DNA of 38,570 nucleotides from an uncultured Bacteroidales bacterium (GCA_905234645.1 CAJOIS010000027.1:1-38570), one strand, 5' to 3'. Counted from the stretch's first letter, positions 22,898-33,043 are shown. Notes: a model not told the origin generated them from the letters alone. Made by a program: numbers and translations.

Positions 22898-25510
22898 TCA
22901 TTCCACCATAATCTCATCCATGAAAATCCATGAGTCATAACCAGTTCCGGGAAGACCTTCCGGTAGCTTTCCGGGATTCTTCACCACGATGCGAAGGTAG
23001 CGCGTCGAGAGGTTTGGCATTTCAAAGCGTTCGCGGAAGGTGTGGTTGCCTGTCAGCGGCACCTCGGTCTTGAGAGCGAGGGTCCTGAATGGCTTGTAGT
23101 TCTTGCCGTCCTTGGAGGTGTAGACTTCTACCGCGTCGGGGCGCAATATCCAGTCATGGGCATTGACTAGAAAGCCGATGTTGAGAGCCTTGATGGCTTG
23201 GACTTTGCCAAAGTCGATTTCAAGGTCGGCGTCGATGCCATAGAAACCTTGCCAGTGGCCGTCTTTGTAATCGTTGCTGCCGAGGGTGCCGTCAACGAGG
23301 GCGTTGTCGCCTCCTCCCGAATACTCGGGACGATAGTCACCCGAAGGACTGTTGAGTTGCTTCAGGCGTCCCACGGCCTTGTGGTGGCAGAAATAACGCT
23401 CAGCACGTACGACCTCACCTAATTCGTCGAAACAAGCCGCCTTGACGACGCAAGGTCTCTCCAAGACTATGGGTGTCGAATAAACTGGGTCGCTTTGGGT
23501 TACCTCTTTACCGTCAGTGGTAAAATGGATTTCCTTGTCGGCGAAAAGGGTTTTCAGCGCAATGGCGGCATTACCTTTGTTGTCTGTTGTGGGTTCAATG
23601 AAGGGAAGGTATTCAATTTGTTGCAATTCGCGCGCCACATCATCGTATTTCTTCATGTTGACATCCAACCAATAGGGGCGACTTTCATTGTTCCACACCT
23701 TGACATACTCGTTTTTCAAGTCGTGCAGTGATGCAATCAGATTATGAATCATCGTCTTGCTTTCGGAAATATTGGTTTCAGAGGGGTCGTTGTATGTACG
23801 GTAGAGTTGGCAACGAGCGACGTTCCGGTTGGCGCACCATTGCATCCGATGCACGGCATAGAGGGCGTTGTCGAAAAGATCCGCGTTGGTCTTGACGGTT
23901 TTCTTGTCGTTTTCCAAGGCTTTAGCCAATTTTGTCAATGCCTCAACCGCTACATGGTTCAATGCCTCAATAGAATCGCTGATGAGGGCAGGGTAGAAGG
24001 GCACCATAGGCTCTGTCATGGCGCTGAATTTGCCAATGCCATCGATTTTCGTCCATTCGGAGAGTTCGTCAAGATGCTTGCAAATAGTTTCGGAAAGGCT
24101 GCCCATGAAATACATGGTAAAGTTGGCGTCGACATTGCGGTCGTTGGTGGTCGTGGCATTCCAACTCATCTCCGCGCCGTAAGCAAGACCGTATAATGCG
24201 CAATTGGTCAGCGACTCGCCGAAATCATCCCAACAAGTATTGATGACACCCATCGCACCGTTTTTGTACCCATCGCGGCAGAGGTTGGCAATGTTTGACT
24301 TGAATTCGTAGTGTTTTGGCCACACCCTTTCGGAGAGGCTTACGCCGGGAGCGACGAAGAATTTGCGCCCCGAGTTGACGTAGGGTTGCAGGAAGTCGTT
24401 GAAGTCATCCCTGCCGTCATAACTCCACGCGATGAGGAAGATGTCATTGTCTAGGTTGTCAAGGATTTCTGGATGCTTATCGGCGATGTCGCCCCACATC
24501 ATCACGCGCTTGCGGTAAGGGCGCAGTATCTTGTTGACACGGTTGATGTGTTGGTAATAGACTGTCTCGGCACCAAGGGAGTCGACATAGGCCTTGGCAT
24601 AGCCTTGTCCGAGGCATTCCGTTTCATCGCAATTGATGTTGAAATAAGGCGACTTATAGGCTCTCGCCACTTCTTTCAGATGGTCCTCGAGAAACTTGTA
24701 GGTCTCTTCCTTGGCGGGATTGAGGTTCCATTTCGTGTCGGCGAGGTCGCTATAGAACGGATTGCATAGAATCTCCTCAAAATGCCCGAAACATTGCTGG
24801 TTACCGATGATTTGGATGTGATAGGGCTTGCAAAAGTCTTCTAATTCCTTGATTTCCTCAGCAGTGAAGGCGTCGGTGGGGGCGACATCGGGATGACATT
24901 TGGTCTTGAAGGTGTGCTCGGTGTAGAACGAGAAGGCATTGAGTTTACACTCGGCCATCTGCGGGATGAGGCGTTTCAGATAGTCCATACTGACGATAGG
25001 CCCGCGGCTGATGTCGTCCTGCCAGGCGCGAATCTTGTAGTTAGGCCAGTCGGTGATGGTCATGCAGGGGAGGGTGACTTCGCCTTTGTTCTTCAAGAAA
25101 GCGTAGCGGTAGAGTTGCTTCAAGCTTTGTGTGGCGTAGAAAAGCCCCGTGTTGGTGGTCGCCTCCATGCGGATGGAGTTTCGAGTGATTATCAGTTTGT
25201 AGGCCTGGTCTTCGTTTTCGCTCACGCCGAGATGGTCGGTCTTGACCAACTCTATGTAATGTTTGCCTCTGATGGCACCACGTGAAAATTGCACCACATT
25301 GCCGCTGATTTGGTCAAGGTCGCCGCGCCACATCGTGATGATTTGGCTGATCTCGGTATCGGAGGCATCGTAGGTGAGGACGACGTTCTCGTTCCAAACA
25401 AACTGGCCTTCAGTGGTTTCGACTTGTTGCGGAGCTGGGAGGATGTGCACGTTTTGCGCGAAGGCACAAATGCTGAAAAGGCAAAATATAATAAGGATTT
25501 TGGCTTTCAT
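22898..25510 (-). CDS. Glycoside hydrolase family 20 beta-N-acetylhexosaminidase
   Basis: 870-residue secreted enzyme. A signal peptide (1-18, ending AFAQN) precedes a GH20b N-domain (about 20-155). The GH20 TIM barrel (about 157-480) has the paired catalytic Asp-Glu in FNINCDETECLG (Asp295, Glu296). After a helical region, about 630-700 resembles a chitobiase C-terminal Ig-like domain. About 745-870 resembles an F5/8-type carbohydrate-binding domain (LEIDFGKVQAIKALNI). It would release terminal GlcNAc or GalNAc from glycans or peptidoglycan fragments. The ATG at 25510 opens the signal peptide; one at 25549 lies upstream of the promoter's start point and is rejected. No SusC/D genes are nearby. 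Confidence 0.92.
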   Translation of the reverse strand: MKAKILIIFCLFSICAFAQNVHILPAPQQVETTEGQFVWNENVVLTYDASDTEISQIITMWRGDLDQISGNVVQFSRGAIRGKHYIELVKTDHLGVSENEDQAYKLIITRNSIRMEATTNTGLFYATQSLKQLYRYAFLKNKGEVTLPCMTITDWPNYKIRAWQDDISRGPIVSMDYLKRLIPQMAECKLNAFSFYTEHTFKTKCHPDVAPTDAFTAEEIKELEDFCKPYHIQIIGNQQCFGHFEEILCNPFYSDLADTKWNLNPAKEETYKFLEDHLKEVARAYKSPYFNINCDETECLGQGYAKAYVDSLGAETVYYQHINRVNKILRPYRKRVMMWGDIADKHPEILDNLDNDIFLIAWSYDGRDDFNDFLQPYVNSGRKFFVAPGVSLSERVWPKHYEFKSNIANLCRDGYKNGAMGVINTCWDDFGESLTNCALYGLAYGAEMSWNATTTNDRNVDANFTMYFMGSLSETICKHLDELSEWTKIDGIGKFSAMTEPMVPFYPALISDSIEALNHVAVEALTKLAKALENDKKTVKTNADLFDNALYAVHRMQWCANRNVARCQLYRTYNDPSETNISESKTMIHNLIASLHDLKNEYVKVWNNESRPYWLDVNMKKYDDVARELQQIEYLPFIEPTTDNKGNAAIALKTLFADKEIHFTTDGKEVTQSDPVYSTPIVLERPCVVKAACFDELGEVVRAERYFCHHKAVGRLKQLNSPSGDYRPEYSGGGDNALVDGTLGSNDYKDGHWQGFYGIDADLEIDFGKVQAIKALNIGFLVNAHDWILRPDAVEVYTSKDGKNYKPFRTLALKTEVPLTGNHTFRERFEMPNLSTRYLRIVVKNPGKLPEGLPGTGYDSWIFMDEIMVE

Positions 25511-25526
25511 GGCTGGAAAATTTGTG

Positions 25527-25556
25527 CAAAGATAATGACTTTTGGCCAAACCGCAA
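25527..25556 (-). promoter_or_regulatory. Promoter of the GH20 gene (TTG-N19-TATCTTTG)
   Basis: -33 TTG (25556-25554), 19-bp spacer and -7 TATCTTTG (25534-25527) match consensus exactly. Predicted start near 25521 leaves a leader of about 11 bases. The TTG belongs to the TTTTTG tract that ends the LamG-gene terminator. Confidence 0.72.
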
Positions 25557-25595
25557 AAACAGGAAGAGGATGACTGCAGTAGCAGCCATCCTCTT
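25555..25595 (-). terminator. Intrinsic terminator of the LamG lipoprotein gene
   Basis: AAGAGGATG / CATCCTCTT (9 bp) encloses a second stem CTGC / GCAG (25564-25595). On the minus strand it is followed by CCTGTTTTTG. It lies about 40 bases after the stop codon at 25637. Confidence 0.75.
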
Positions 25596-25636
25596 TCAAA
25601 TCGTCGGAAACTGTTATTTCACCAGGGGTTTCCGAT

Positions 25637-26632
25637 TTACTGTTTAGCTTGGTATAAGGCTTGGATGTCTGCTTGCGTCAAAGCACGGCTGTAGGAACGG
25701 AAGTTGTCAAGTTTGCCTTGGAAATTCCAGTTATTGTCTGGCCAGTAATGATTGGCTGTCTCATCGGCGCCAATGTAACTGTTATTTATGTTACCCCATG
25801 CCATCTTGTCGGGAGTATCGGTTTTTGTCCCAAACAGCGTTCCGTCCACATACATGGTAGCCGTCTCGCCGTCATAAGTTAAAGTAATCATGTGCCACTG
25901 GTTATCCAGACATTCGGATATGGTTCCGTCGGTTGTCCAGCCGTAATAACTAGAATAAGGAGCATATCTGAGTGTGCCGGCTTGCATGATCCACAATGCA
26001 GATGCTTTATTGCCTCCTCCGTAATTGTCAGATCCTACCAGGGGAATGTCGGTCCTACCAGACTTGAACCAGATGTTAATAGAGAAGATGTTGCCAGCTG
26101 GAACGATATTGTCTGCTATTTTGATGGAAGATTCACCGTTGAATTGTCTGGATTGGCCTTCGCCGTTAGGGGTGTCGGTTGAGACGATGGTGTTGTTGTC
26201 GATGCCGGTGAAATTCCCGGTCCAGTCGACAAGTTCGTCGTTTTCGAAATCGAAATAGCAGAATAAGCCATCGGTGACGACCACATTGCTAGACCCGCCG
26301 ATAGGTTGAAGCAATATGTCGCATTTCAAGGTCCTGTCAGCCGTGACGCTGAGTTCCTTGGCAAAATCTTCGTAGCCCTCTTTCACAGCCTTAAGGGTGT
26401 ACTGTCCAGGATCAAGGTCGATGAATTCGTAACTGCCGTCACTACTTGTGACTGCCGACATTCCACTCGGGTTGATTGTGATGCTGACACCTTGGACGGG
26501 CGCGTTAGTGCTAGCATCGGAGACGACGCCTTGGATTTGTCCAGTGGTCTTCTCGTTTTCCTTGTTGCATGAGACCGTCAGGCACAAAGTGAAGGCGATG
26601 ATTACGCCTAATGCTAATTTAAGTTTGTTCAT
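25637..26632 (-). CDS. LamG-domain lipoprotein with carboxypeptidase-regulatory-like domain
   Basis: 331 residues. A lipoprotein signal ends LTVSC (Cys22), followed by an acidic-rich NKENEK stretch that may act as a Bacteroidota surface-export signal. Residues about 33-110 form a CarboxypepD_reg-like beta-sandwich (GQIQGVVSDASTNAPVQGVS; DGSYEFIDLDPGQYTLKAV). Residues about 120-331 form a concanavalin A/LamG lectin fold (FDFENDELVDWTG; WHMITLTYDGETATMYVDG). It probably binds carbohydrate or protein at the cell surface; the ligand is unknown. Its own terminator and a TATTTTTG box (26725-26718) suggest a single-gene unit. Confidence 0.85.
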   Translation of the reverse strand: MNKLKLALGVIIAFTLCLTVSCNKENEKTTGQIQGVVSDASTNAPVQGVSITINPSGMSAVTSSDGSYEFIDLDPGQYTLKAVKEGYEDFAKELSVTADRTLKCDILLQPIGGSSNVVVTDGLFCYFDFENDELVDWTGNFTGIDNNTIVSTDTPNGEGQSRQFNGESSIKIADNIVPAGNIFSINIWFKSGRTDIPLVGSDNYGGGNKASALWIMQAGTLRYAPYSSYYGWTTDGTISECLDNQWHMITLTYDGETATMYVDGTLFGTKTDTPDKMAWGNINNSYIGADETANHYWPDNNWNFQGKLDNFRSYSRALTQADIQALYQAKQ

Positions 26633-26717
26633 GATTGTGGTTTTAAGGTGAATTATAGAGATAAGATTACAAAGTCTCTTTCTTTAACATTGTTGGATCA
26701 ATGCCGTTTATTCAAAG

Positions 26718-26755
26718 CAAAAATACTACTTTTTTTAATAAAACCACTATCTTTG
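26718..26755. promoter_or_regulatory. Divergent -7 boxes for the LamG gene (-) and cutC (+)
   Basis: Minus-strand TATTTTTG (26725-26718) faces the LamG gene, with a leader of about 80 bases. Plus-strand TATCTTTG (26748-26755) faces cutC, with a leader of about 12 bases. The two polymerase sites would overlap. Neither has TTG 19 bp upstream. Confidence 0.5.
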
Positions 26756-26772
26756 CCAAAAATTTAAATTCT

Positions 26773-27507
26773 ATGATAAGATTGGAAATCTGTGCCAACG
26801 GCATTAAGTCGTTGCAGAATGCGATGGATGGCTGCGCCCAGTGCGTGGAGTTGTGCGAATGCCTTGAAGTAGGTGGTGTGACGCCCTCGTTCGGCACTTT
26901 AGCAAAGGCCATTGATATTTCATTTATTCCCATGCGAGTGCTTATCCGTCCTCGACCGGGCAATTATATATACGATGAGGAGGAAGTGGAGATGATGAAG
27001 ACAGACATTATGCTTTGCAAGAAGCTCGGCTTCGAGGGTGTGGCCATCGGGGCTTTGAACGACAAAGGCGAACTGGATGTGGAGACCGTCAAGGCCTTGA
27101 TGGGAGCAGGTGAGGGGCTGAAGTTCACCTTCCACCGCGCCATCGATGCTTGCGTGAAACCATTTGAGGCTGTTGAGCAACTCATTGGCCTCGGTTTTGA
27201 CAAAATTCTGACCTCGGGTGGCAAGCCCACGGCCCTTGAAGGCGTGCCGATGATTGCCGAGATGCAGTTGCGCTATGGCGACAAGATCGGCATCATGCCT
27301 GGCGGCGGCATCAACCTCGGCAACGTAAAAGAAATCCTCGACATGACGGGCGCGGTGCATTGCCATGCCTCATTGGGCCATTGGGTGCCGCGTTTTAACG
27401 AAAAGCTCTATCCCAACCAAAAGGACAACACGGGTGCCACGATGGTCTGGACCGAGTCAAACAAGGACTTGATTTACGAAATGGAGAAAATGCTGAACCC
27501 GTTCTAA
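26773..27507 (+). CDS. cutC: CutC family protein (copper homeostasis / PF03932)
   Basis: 244-residue TIM-barrel protein. Family signatures include LEICANGIKSLQNAMDGCAQ at the start, RVLIRPRPGNYIYDEEEV, FHRAIDACVKPFEAVEQL, ILTSGGKPTALEG and IMPGGGINLGNVKEI. CutC was first linked to copper tolerance in E. coli, but its biochemical role remains unclear. The ATG at 26773 starts the conserved domain and lies just after a -7 box; an in-frame ATG at 26701 is upstream of that box and adds a poly-Phe/Lys segment unlike the family. The transglutaminase-fold lipoprotein gene follows after 23 bases. Confidence 0.92.
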   Translation: MIRLEICANGIKSLQNAMDGCAQCVELCECLEVGGVTPSFGTLAKAIDISFIPMRVLIRPRPGNYIYDEEEVEMMKTDIMLCKKLGFEGVAIGALNDKGELDVETVKALMGAGEGLKFTFHRAIDACVKPFEAVEQLIGLGFDKILTSGGKPTALEGVPMIAEMQLRYGDKIGIMPGGGINLGNVKEILDMTGAVHCHASLGHWVPRFNEKLYPNQKDNTGATMVWTESNKDLIYEMEKMLNPF

Positions 27508-27530
27508 CCTGCAAACAAAGAATACGCTAT

Positions 27531-30089
27531 ATGAAAAACACTATAATCGTCATTGCCGCCATTGCCACCCTGCTGTTTTCGGCTTGCGCTGGAGAAGCCA
27601 AGCATAAGGCCTTCAACGAAAAGGATGCCTTGGAATTCCTTTACGAGTACATGCCCCTCGGCGACAGCGTGGACTACACAGAAGACTATTTCCGTGAGTG
27701 CGTGCATTACGCTTTCCTCGCCAAACAAGAGTTGCCATGGGGCGCTAGCATTCCTGAGCGCGAGTTCAAGCATTTCGTGGTGCCTGTGCGCGTCAACAAC
27801 GAGAACCTCGATGCCTTCCGCAGCACCTACTATGAAGAGTTGAAAGGCCGCGTAAAAGACCTTTCGCTGTATGATGCTGTCCTTGAAGTGAACCGTTGGT
27901 GCCATGAGCATGTCAACTACAAAGGCTCCGACAGCCGCACCTCATCGCCGATGGCGACGGTCAAGACCTCATGGGGACGCTGTGGCGAGGAATCGACGCT
28001 GCTGGTGACTGCTTTGCGCACCGTGGGCATCCCTGCAAGACAAGTCTACACACCCCGCTGGGCCCACTGCGACGACAACCATGCCTGGGTGGAAGCCTGG
28101 GTCGACGGCAAATGGCGTTTCCTTGGCGCATGCGAGCCTGAGCCTGTCCTTGACTTGGGATGGTTCAACGAGCCCGCTTCACGTACCTTGTTATTACACA
28201 CTCGTGTTTTTGGCGACTACGATGGTCCTGAGGAAGTCATCAGCCGCAACAGCAACTATACGGAGATTAACGTGGTGGACAATTATGGCAAGGCCGCCAA
28301 GACTACTTTCACTGTGGTGGATGAGAATGGCCAACCGCAAGCCAATCTGCCCGTGGAGTTCAAGATTTACAACTATGCTGAGTTTTGCACTGTGGTGCGA
28401 AAGACCACCGATGAAAACGGCCAGACCTGGCTCACTGCTGGCCTAGGTTGCATGATGGCCTATGCCGCCAAGGACGGCAAGTTCGGCTTCCAAGTCTTCA
28501 AGTCGGGTGAACAAGAGAATGTCACCATCACCCTTGACCACGAGGAAGGCACTATGGAATCTTTTGAGTTCGACATGGTGCCGCCTCCACCAACTAGTGT
28601 ATTGCCCGAAGTCACGGCGGAGATGCGGGCCGAGAACGACCGACGCAATGCCGTTGAGGATTCGCTGCGGAATGCCTACATCAAGGCCTGCAAGGATGCC
28701 CAAAATGAAATCATCGCCAACACGGGCAACAAGGGCTTGTGTCGTGTCATCGAGAAGTCGTGGGGTAACTACCAGACCCTTGCCGATTTCATTGCATACT
28801 CCCAAGACAAAAAACAGGAGGTGAAAGTCGTCAATCTGCTGCAGGCCGTTTCCGACAAAGACCTGCGCGACATCAGCCTTGACGTGTTGAAAGACCATTT
28901 TGACAATACGCCCGACCTCACCTCGTCTATTGTCTCCATGCCGCCTGAGTTGTACAGCGATTATATCCTCAACCCGCGTGTCAGCAACGAGATGATTGTG
29001 GCGTGGCGCAAGGCCCTCACAGGGTTCTTCTCCGAGGCGGAACGCCGCCAATACCACGACAATCCAGCCATGTTAGTTGATTGGGTGAAGAACAACATCA
29101 TTGTCGACGATACCCTCAACCCGCAGCGCATCCCTATCTCGCCGCTGGGTGTGTTGAAAGCTCGCAAAGCTGACCGCCACTCGCGCGACATCTTCTTCGT
29201 GGCCATGGCACGCAGTCTGGGCGTTGCTGCACAAATCAACCCTGTGAATGGGAATGTGCAATACTATGGTCAGGACTGGACCAACGTGGACTTCGAAGCC
29301 GCTGAGCCTGTCAACAACGCTGTCGGCTATCTGGATCTCCAGTATTATCCCATCCCTTCCGTCGCTGATCCGAAATACTATACGCACTTCAGCATCAAGA
29401 AGTTCGACGGCAACAGCTTCCGCCTCTTGGCCTACGATGCCAAGGACCCAGGCATCGACGATGGCATGACACTGTCCACCTTCGACCATCCTACGCCCTT
29501 GGACGAAGGCTATTACATTCTCACTTCAGGTACGCGTTTGGAGGATGGCACCGCATTGACACACAGTGAGTTTTTCACGATTAAGGCTGGTGAGATCACC
29601 AAAATCAACCTAATTCTGCGCCAGCCCGACAATGAAATCCGTGTCATAGGCAGCTTCTATGCCGACAGCAAATTCGTTGACATAGAAAATGAAGAAGTGT
29701 GCAATCCTAAGCAGTTTATCCGTGACAGCTATTTCATCCTAGGCCTTTTGGATCAGGGTAGCGAGCCAACCACCCATGCCATGCAGGACATCGCCGCCTT
29801 CCGACAAGACTTTGAGGATAGCGACTTGCCTATGTTCTTCATCTTTAGCGACAGGGAAGAATACGACAAGTTCATGCTGAAGGGTTTCAACGAACTGCCA
29901 GAAGGCATCGTTTACGGCCTTGACGAGGGTATCATCCACGACGAAATCATGGAAGACCTGCACCTCAACACCGACAGTCGTCCTATCTTCATCATCGCCA
30001 ACGCTAACAGTGAGGTGGTGTTTTTGAAGCAAGGCTATACGATTGGGTTGGGCGAGCAGCTGCTGAAGGTGGTGGCGAAGGTGAAATAA
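27531..30089 (+). CDS. Large transglutaminase-domain lipoprotein
   Basis: 852 residues. A lipoprotein signal ends LLFSAC (Cys19). The transglutaminase core (about 110-215) has SWGRCGEEST with nucleophile Cys151 and DDNHAWVEAW with His184. The usual third Asp after the final Trp strand is replaced by ACEPEP, so Glu202 or Asp208 may take its place. A beta-sandwich with DNYGKAAKTTFTVVDENGQ follows (about 250-340). A second, unassigned half (about 370-852) includes a long helical part and a late thioredoxin-like stretch without visible Cys pairs. Likely anchored in the outer membrane; activity unknown. Probably co-transcribed with cutC. Confidence 0.82.
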   Translation: MKNTIIVIAAIATLLFSACAGEAKHKAFNEKDALEFLYEYMPLGDSVDYTEDYFRECVHYAFLAKQELPWGASIPEREFKHFVVPVRVNNENLDAFRSTYYEELKGRVKDLSLYDAVLEVNRWCHEHVNYKGSDSRTSSPMATVKTSWGRCGEESTLLVTALRTVGIPARQVYTPRWAHCDDNHAWVEAWVDGKWRFLGACEPEPVLDLGWFNEPASRTLLLHTRVFGDYDGPEEVISRNSNYTEINVVDNYGKAAKTTFTVVDENGQPQANLPVEFKIYNYAEFCTVVRKTTDENGQTWLTAGLGCMMAYAAKDGKFGFQVFKSGEQENVTITLDHEEGTMESFEFDMVPPPPTSVLPEVTAEMRAENDRRNAVEDSLRNAYIKACKDAQNEIIANTGNKGLCRVIEKSWGNYQTLADFIAYSQDKKQEVKVVNLLQAVSDKDLRDISLDVLKDHFDNTPDLTSSIVSMPPELYSDYILNPRVSNEMIVAWRKALTGFFSEAERRQYHDNPAMLVDWVKNNIIVDDTLNPQRIPISPLGVLKARKADRHSRDIFFVAMARSLGVAAQINPVNGNVQYYGQDWTNVDFEAAEPVNNAVGYLDLQYYPIPSVADPKYYTHFSIKKFDGNSFRLLAYDAKDPGIDDGMTLSTFDHPTPLDEGYYILTSGTRLEDGTALTHSEFFTIKAGEITKINLILRQPDNEIRVIGSFYADSKFVDIENEEVCNPKQFIRDSYFILGLLDQGSEPTTHAMQDIAAFRQDFEDSDLPMFFIFSDREEYDKFMLKGFNELPEGIVYGLDEGIIHDEIMEDLHLNTDSRPIFIIANANSEVVFLKQGYTIGLGEQLLKVVAKVK

Positions 30090-30121
30090 AAAATGGCGAT
30101 CCAAAAGGGTCGCCATTTTTT
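30088..30121. terminator. Bidirectional terminator between the lipoprotein gene and infB
   Basis: AATGGCGATCC-AAAA-GGGTCGCCATT forms a long stem with one mismatch, with A-runs on the left and T-runs on the right. It overlaps the plus-strand stop codon and lies 22 bases past the infB stop, so it can end both convergent transcripts. Confidence 0.85.
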
Positions 30122-30142
30122 CATTGAACTAAGAAAACCTTG

Positions 30143-33043
30143 TTACAGTTTCCTTGCGACTTCCTTCTCGGTGTAACCCTCGATGATGTCGCCGACCTTG
30201 ATGTCGTTGAAGTTCTCAATGTTCAAGCCGCAGTCCATACCGGCGCTGACTTCCTTGACGTCGTCCTTGTAACGCTTCAAGGAGCCGAGCAAGCCCGTGT
30301 AGACCACGATGCCGTCGCGGATGACACGGATTTTGGTGTTGCGGGTGATTTTGCCGTCCAAGACCATACAACCGGCGATGGTGCCGACCTTGCTGATCTT
30401 GAAGGTCTCGCGGATCTCGAGGTTGCAGGTGACCACCTCCTCGATATCGGGAGCCAACATGCCTTCGATAGCGGCCTTGATCTCTTCAATGGCGGTGTAG
30501 ATGATGGAGTAGAGACGGATGTCAATCTTCTCGTTCTCTGCCATCTTACGGGCCTGTGCTGTAGGACGCACGTTGAAGCCCACGATAACGGCATTGGAAG
30601 CCGAAGCCAGCATGACGTCGGACTCGCTGATGGCACCCACCGACTTGTGGATGACGTTGACTTGTACCTCCTCGGTGGAGAGCTTCAATAAGCTGTCGGC
30701 CAGAGCCTCCACGGAGCCGTCCACGTCGGCCTTGACGATGATGTTCAGCTCCTTGAAGTCGCCGATAGCGATACGGCGGCCGATTTCATCTAAGGTGATG
30801 TGCGGGCTGGTGCGGCGCGTCTGTTCGCGTTGCAGCTGCTCACGACGGTTGGCGATGGCTTTCACCTCGCGCTCGTCGGCCATCACGTTGAAGGCGTCAC
30901 CAGGCATGGGAGCACCGTTCAGACCGAGCAACAGTACCGGCGTGGAGGGACCAGCCTCCTTGACGGGACGGTTGTGGTCGTCGAACATGGCCTTCACCTT
31001 ACCGAAGGTGGTGCCAGCCAATACCATGTCACCAATCTTCAAGGTGCCGTTCTGCACCAGGATCTTGGCCACATAGCCACGGCCCTTGTCCAAAGCGGAC
31101 TCGATGACCGTGCCCTTAGCCAAACGGTTCGGATTGGCTTTCAGGTCAAGGAGTTCGGCCTCAAGCAACACCTTTTCCAACAAGGCGTCAACATTCAAAC
31201 CAATCTTGGCGGCGATTTCTTGGTCTTGGTACTTACCGCCCCAGCTCTCGACGAGGATGTTCATGTTGGCCAACTGCTCACGGATCTTGTCAGGGTTGGC
31301 TGTGGGCTTATCGATCTTGTTCAGTGCGAAGACGATAGGTACGCCGGCAGCTTGGGCGTGGTTGATGGCCTCTACGGTCTGCGGCATCACGCTGTCATCG
31401 GTAGCGATGACGATGATGGCGACGTCGGTAATCTTGGCACCACGGGCACGCATGGCAGTGAAAGCCTCGTGACCAGGCGTATCCAGGAAGGTGATCTTCT
31501 TGCCACTCTCGGTGGTCACCTCGTAGGCGCCGATGTGCTGGGTGATACCACCCGCCTCACCGGCCACCACGTTGGTGTTACGGATATAGTCCAAGAGTTT
31601 GGTCTTACCGTGGTCGACGTGACCCATGACGGTGACCACCGGTGCACGAGGCACGAGGTCCTCCTCGCGGTCGACCTCTTCGGTCTCGGCAATGGCCTCT
31701 TGCACGTCGGCGCTGACGAAGTCGATCTGATAGCCGAACTCTTCGGCCACCACGGAAAGGGCTTCGGCGTCAAGGCGCTGGTTGATGGAGACGGGCATGC
31801 CGAGGCTCATACAGGTGCCGATGACCTTTACAACAGGCACGTTCATCATGGTCGCCAACTCGTTGGCGGTCACAAATTCCGTCACCTTCAGCACCTTCTT
31901 ATCTTCTTCCTGGCGCATCATCTCTTCCATCATGTTGCCAGCCACCTGCTGACGCTTCTCGCGGCGGTGCTTGGAGGTCTTCGACTTGCCCATGGGGGCG
32001 AGGCGTGCCAAGGTGTCCTTGATCTGCTTCGAGATTTCCTCTTCGCTCAACTCAGGCTTCTCTTCGCGCTTGCCTTTCTTGTCCTTCTTACCAGGTTTCG
32101 CGCTGTCTTTCAGGCCTTTCTTGCCTTGGTCGGCGGGTTTCGGGCCCTTGCCGGGTTTGCCGCCGTCTTGTTTCTTGCCACCCATGTTCAAATTGGGACC
32201 AGTCGGGTTCTCCGACGAGCCTTCGGGCTTACCGCCTTGGATGCGCTTGCGCTTCTTTTTCTTCGAGTCACCGGACTTGTCGCCTTTCTTCTCGACAGGG
32301 AGCTCCATGGTGCCCAAGACGGTGGGCCCCGTCAGTTTGGGTGCTTCCAACTTGACGACTCTCGGCTCGACGACCTTCTCCTCTTCTTTGGCAGGCGTTT
32401 CTTCAACAGCTGTCACCACCTTTTCCTCTTGCTTCGGTTGGGGTTTTTCTTGCTTCTTCTCGACAGGTTGTTCAACCTTTTCAGCCTTCTTTTCCTGCTT
32501 TTTCTCCTTCTTCTCGGACTTCTTAGGCTCCAAATCGATCTTGCCGAGGATCTTCAGTGAGCTTCCCGAAGCATTGTCGTCCTTCTTTTCGGGCTCTGCC
32601 TTCTCGGACGGCTTTTCGGCTTCTTGCTTAGTGGCCTCTTCCTTGGCTTCAACCTGCTCGGGCTTTTCGGCCTGCTCGGGCTCTATGGCAGCCGATTTCT
32701 TGGTCGCCTTTTTCTTCGGCGACGAGATGGTGTTGGTGCGGATGATGACCTCGTCGTGGTCTTCTTCCTCCGCAGACTTAGGCGATTGCAATGCCGAATC
32801 AACGGAAACACTACCTCCCTTGTAGGAGAGGTTGCCCAATTTCATGGCCTCGTTCTTCACTTCCTTCTCGCCCTGATATTCCTTCACGAGCAGCGCATAC
32901 ATGTCTGCCGTGAGCTTCGTGTTGGGAGAGGGGTCCACCTGAAATCCCTTCTTGCCGAGGAATTCCACGATGGTGTCCTTTCCCACATTGAATTCTTTTG
33001 CCGCTTTCGACAATCGAACTGTTAAGTTAGTTTCTTCGGACAT
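30143..33043 (-). CDS. infB: Translation initiation factor IF-2
   Basis: 966-residue GTPase that brings initiator tRNA to the 30S subunit and promotes subunit joining. A short N-terminal IF2_N helix domain (1-55) precedes a very long Lys/Glu/Pro-rich, probably disordered stretch (about 85-370). A second IF2_N-like segment follows ([16 protein letters not shown]). The G domain has GHVDHGKT (474-481), DTPGHEAF (521-528) and NKID (575-578). Domain II, domain III and the initiator-tRNA-binding domain IV complete the chain. Last gene of rimP-nusA-infB; 44 bases separate it from nusA. Confidence 0.97.
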   Translation of the reverse strand: MSEETNLTVRLSKAAKEFNVGKDTIVEFLGKKGFQVDPSPNTKLTADMYALLVKEYQGEKEVKNEAMKLGNLSYKGGSVSVDSALQSPKSAEEEDHDEVIIRTNTISSPKKKATKKSAAIEPEQAEKPEQVEAKEEATKQEAEKPSEKAEPEKKDDNASGSSLKILGKIDLEPKKSEKKEKKQEKKAEKVEQPVEKKQEKPQPKQEEKVVTAVEETPAKEEEKVVEPRVVKLEAPKLTGPTVLGTMELPVEKKGDKSGDSKKKKRKRIQGGKPEGSSENPTGPNLNMGGKKQDGGKPGKGPKPADQGKKGLKDSAKPGKKDKKGKREEKPELSEEEISKQIKDTLARLAPMGKSKTSKHRREKRQQVAGNMMEEMMRQEEDKKVLKVTEFVTANELATMMNVPVVKVIGTCMSLGMPVSINQRLDAEALSVVAEEFGYQIDFVSADVQEAIAETEEVDREEDLVPRAPVVTVMGHVDHGKTKLLDYIRNTNVVAGEAGGITQHIGAYEVTTESGKKITFLDTPGHEAFTAMRARGAKITDVAIIVIATDDSVMPQTVEAINHAQAAGVPIVFALNKIDKPTANPDKIREQLANMNILVESWGGKYQDQEIAAKIGLNVDALLEKVLLEAELLDLKANPNRLAKGTVIESALDKGRGYVAKILVQNGTLKIGDMVLAGTTFGKVKAMFDDHNRPVKEAGPSTPVLLLGLNGAPMPGDAFNVMADEREVKAIANRREQLQREQTRRTSPHITLDEIGRRIAIGDFKELNIIVKADVDGSVEALADSLLKLSTEEVQVNVIHKSVGAISESDVMLASASNAVIVGFNVRPTAQARKMAENEKIDIRLYSIIYTAIEEIKAAIEGMLAPDIEEVVTCNLEIRETFKISKVGTIAGCMVLDGKITRNTKIRVIRDGIVVYTGLLGSLKRYKDDVKEVSAGMDCGLNIENFNDIKVGDIIEGYTEKEVARKL

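Noticed and set aside
25637..27507. Polysaccharide utilisation locus around the GH20 and LamG genes
   Set aside because: No SusC/SusD-like pair, regulator or further glycoside hydrolase is present, and the genes lie in separate units.
30800..32560. 586-residue plus-strand open frame opposite infB
   Set aside because: It is fully antisense to the conserved IF-2 G domain and Lys/Glu-rich region, with Leu/His/Val-rich content typical of a codon-bias shadow. No domain or promoter was recognised.
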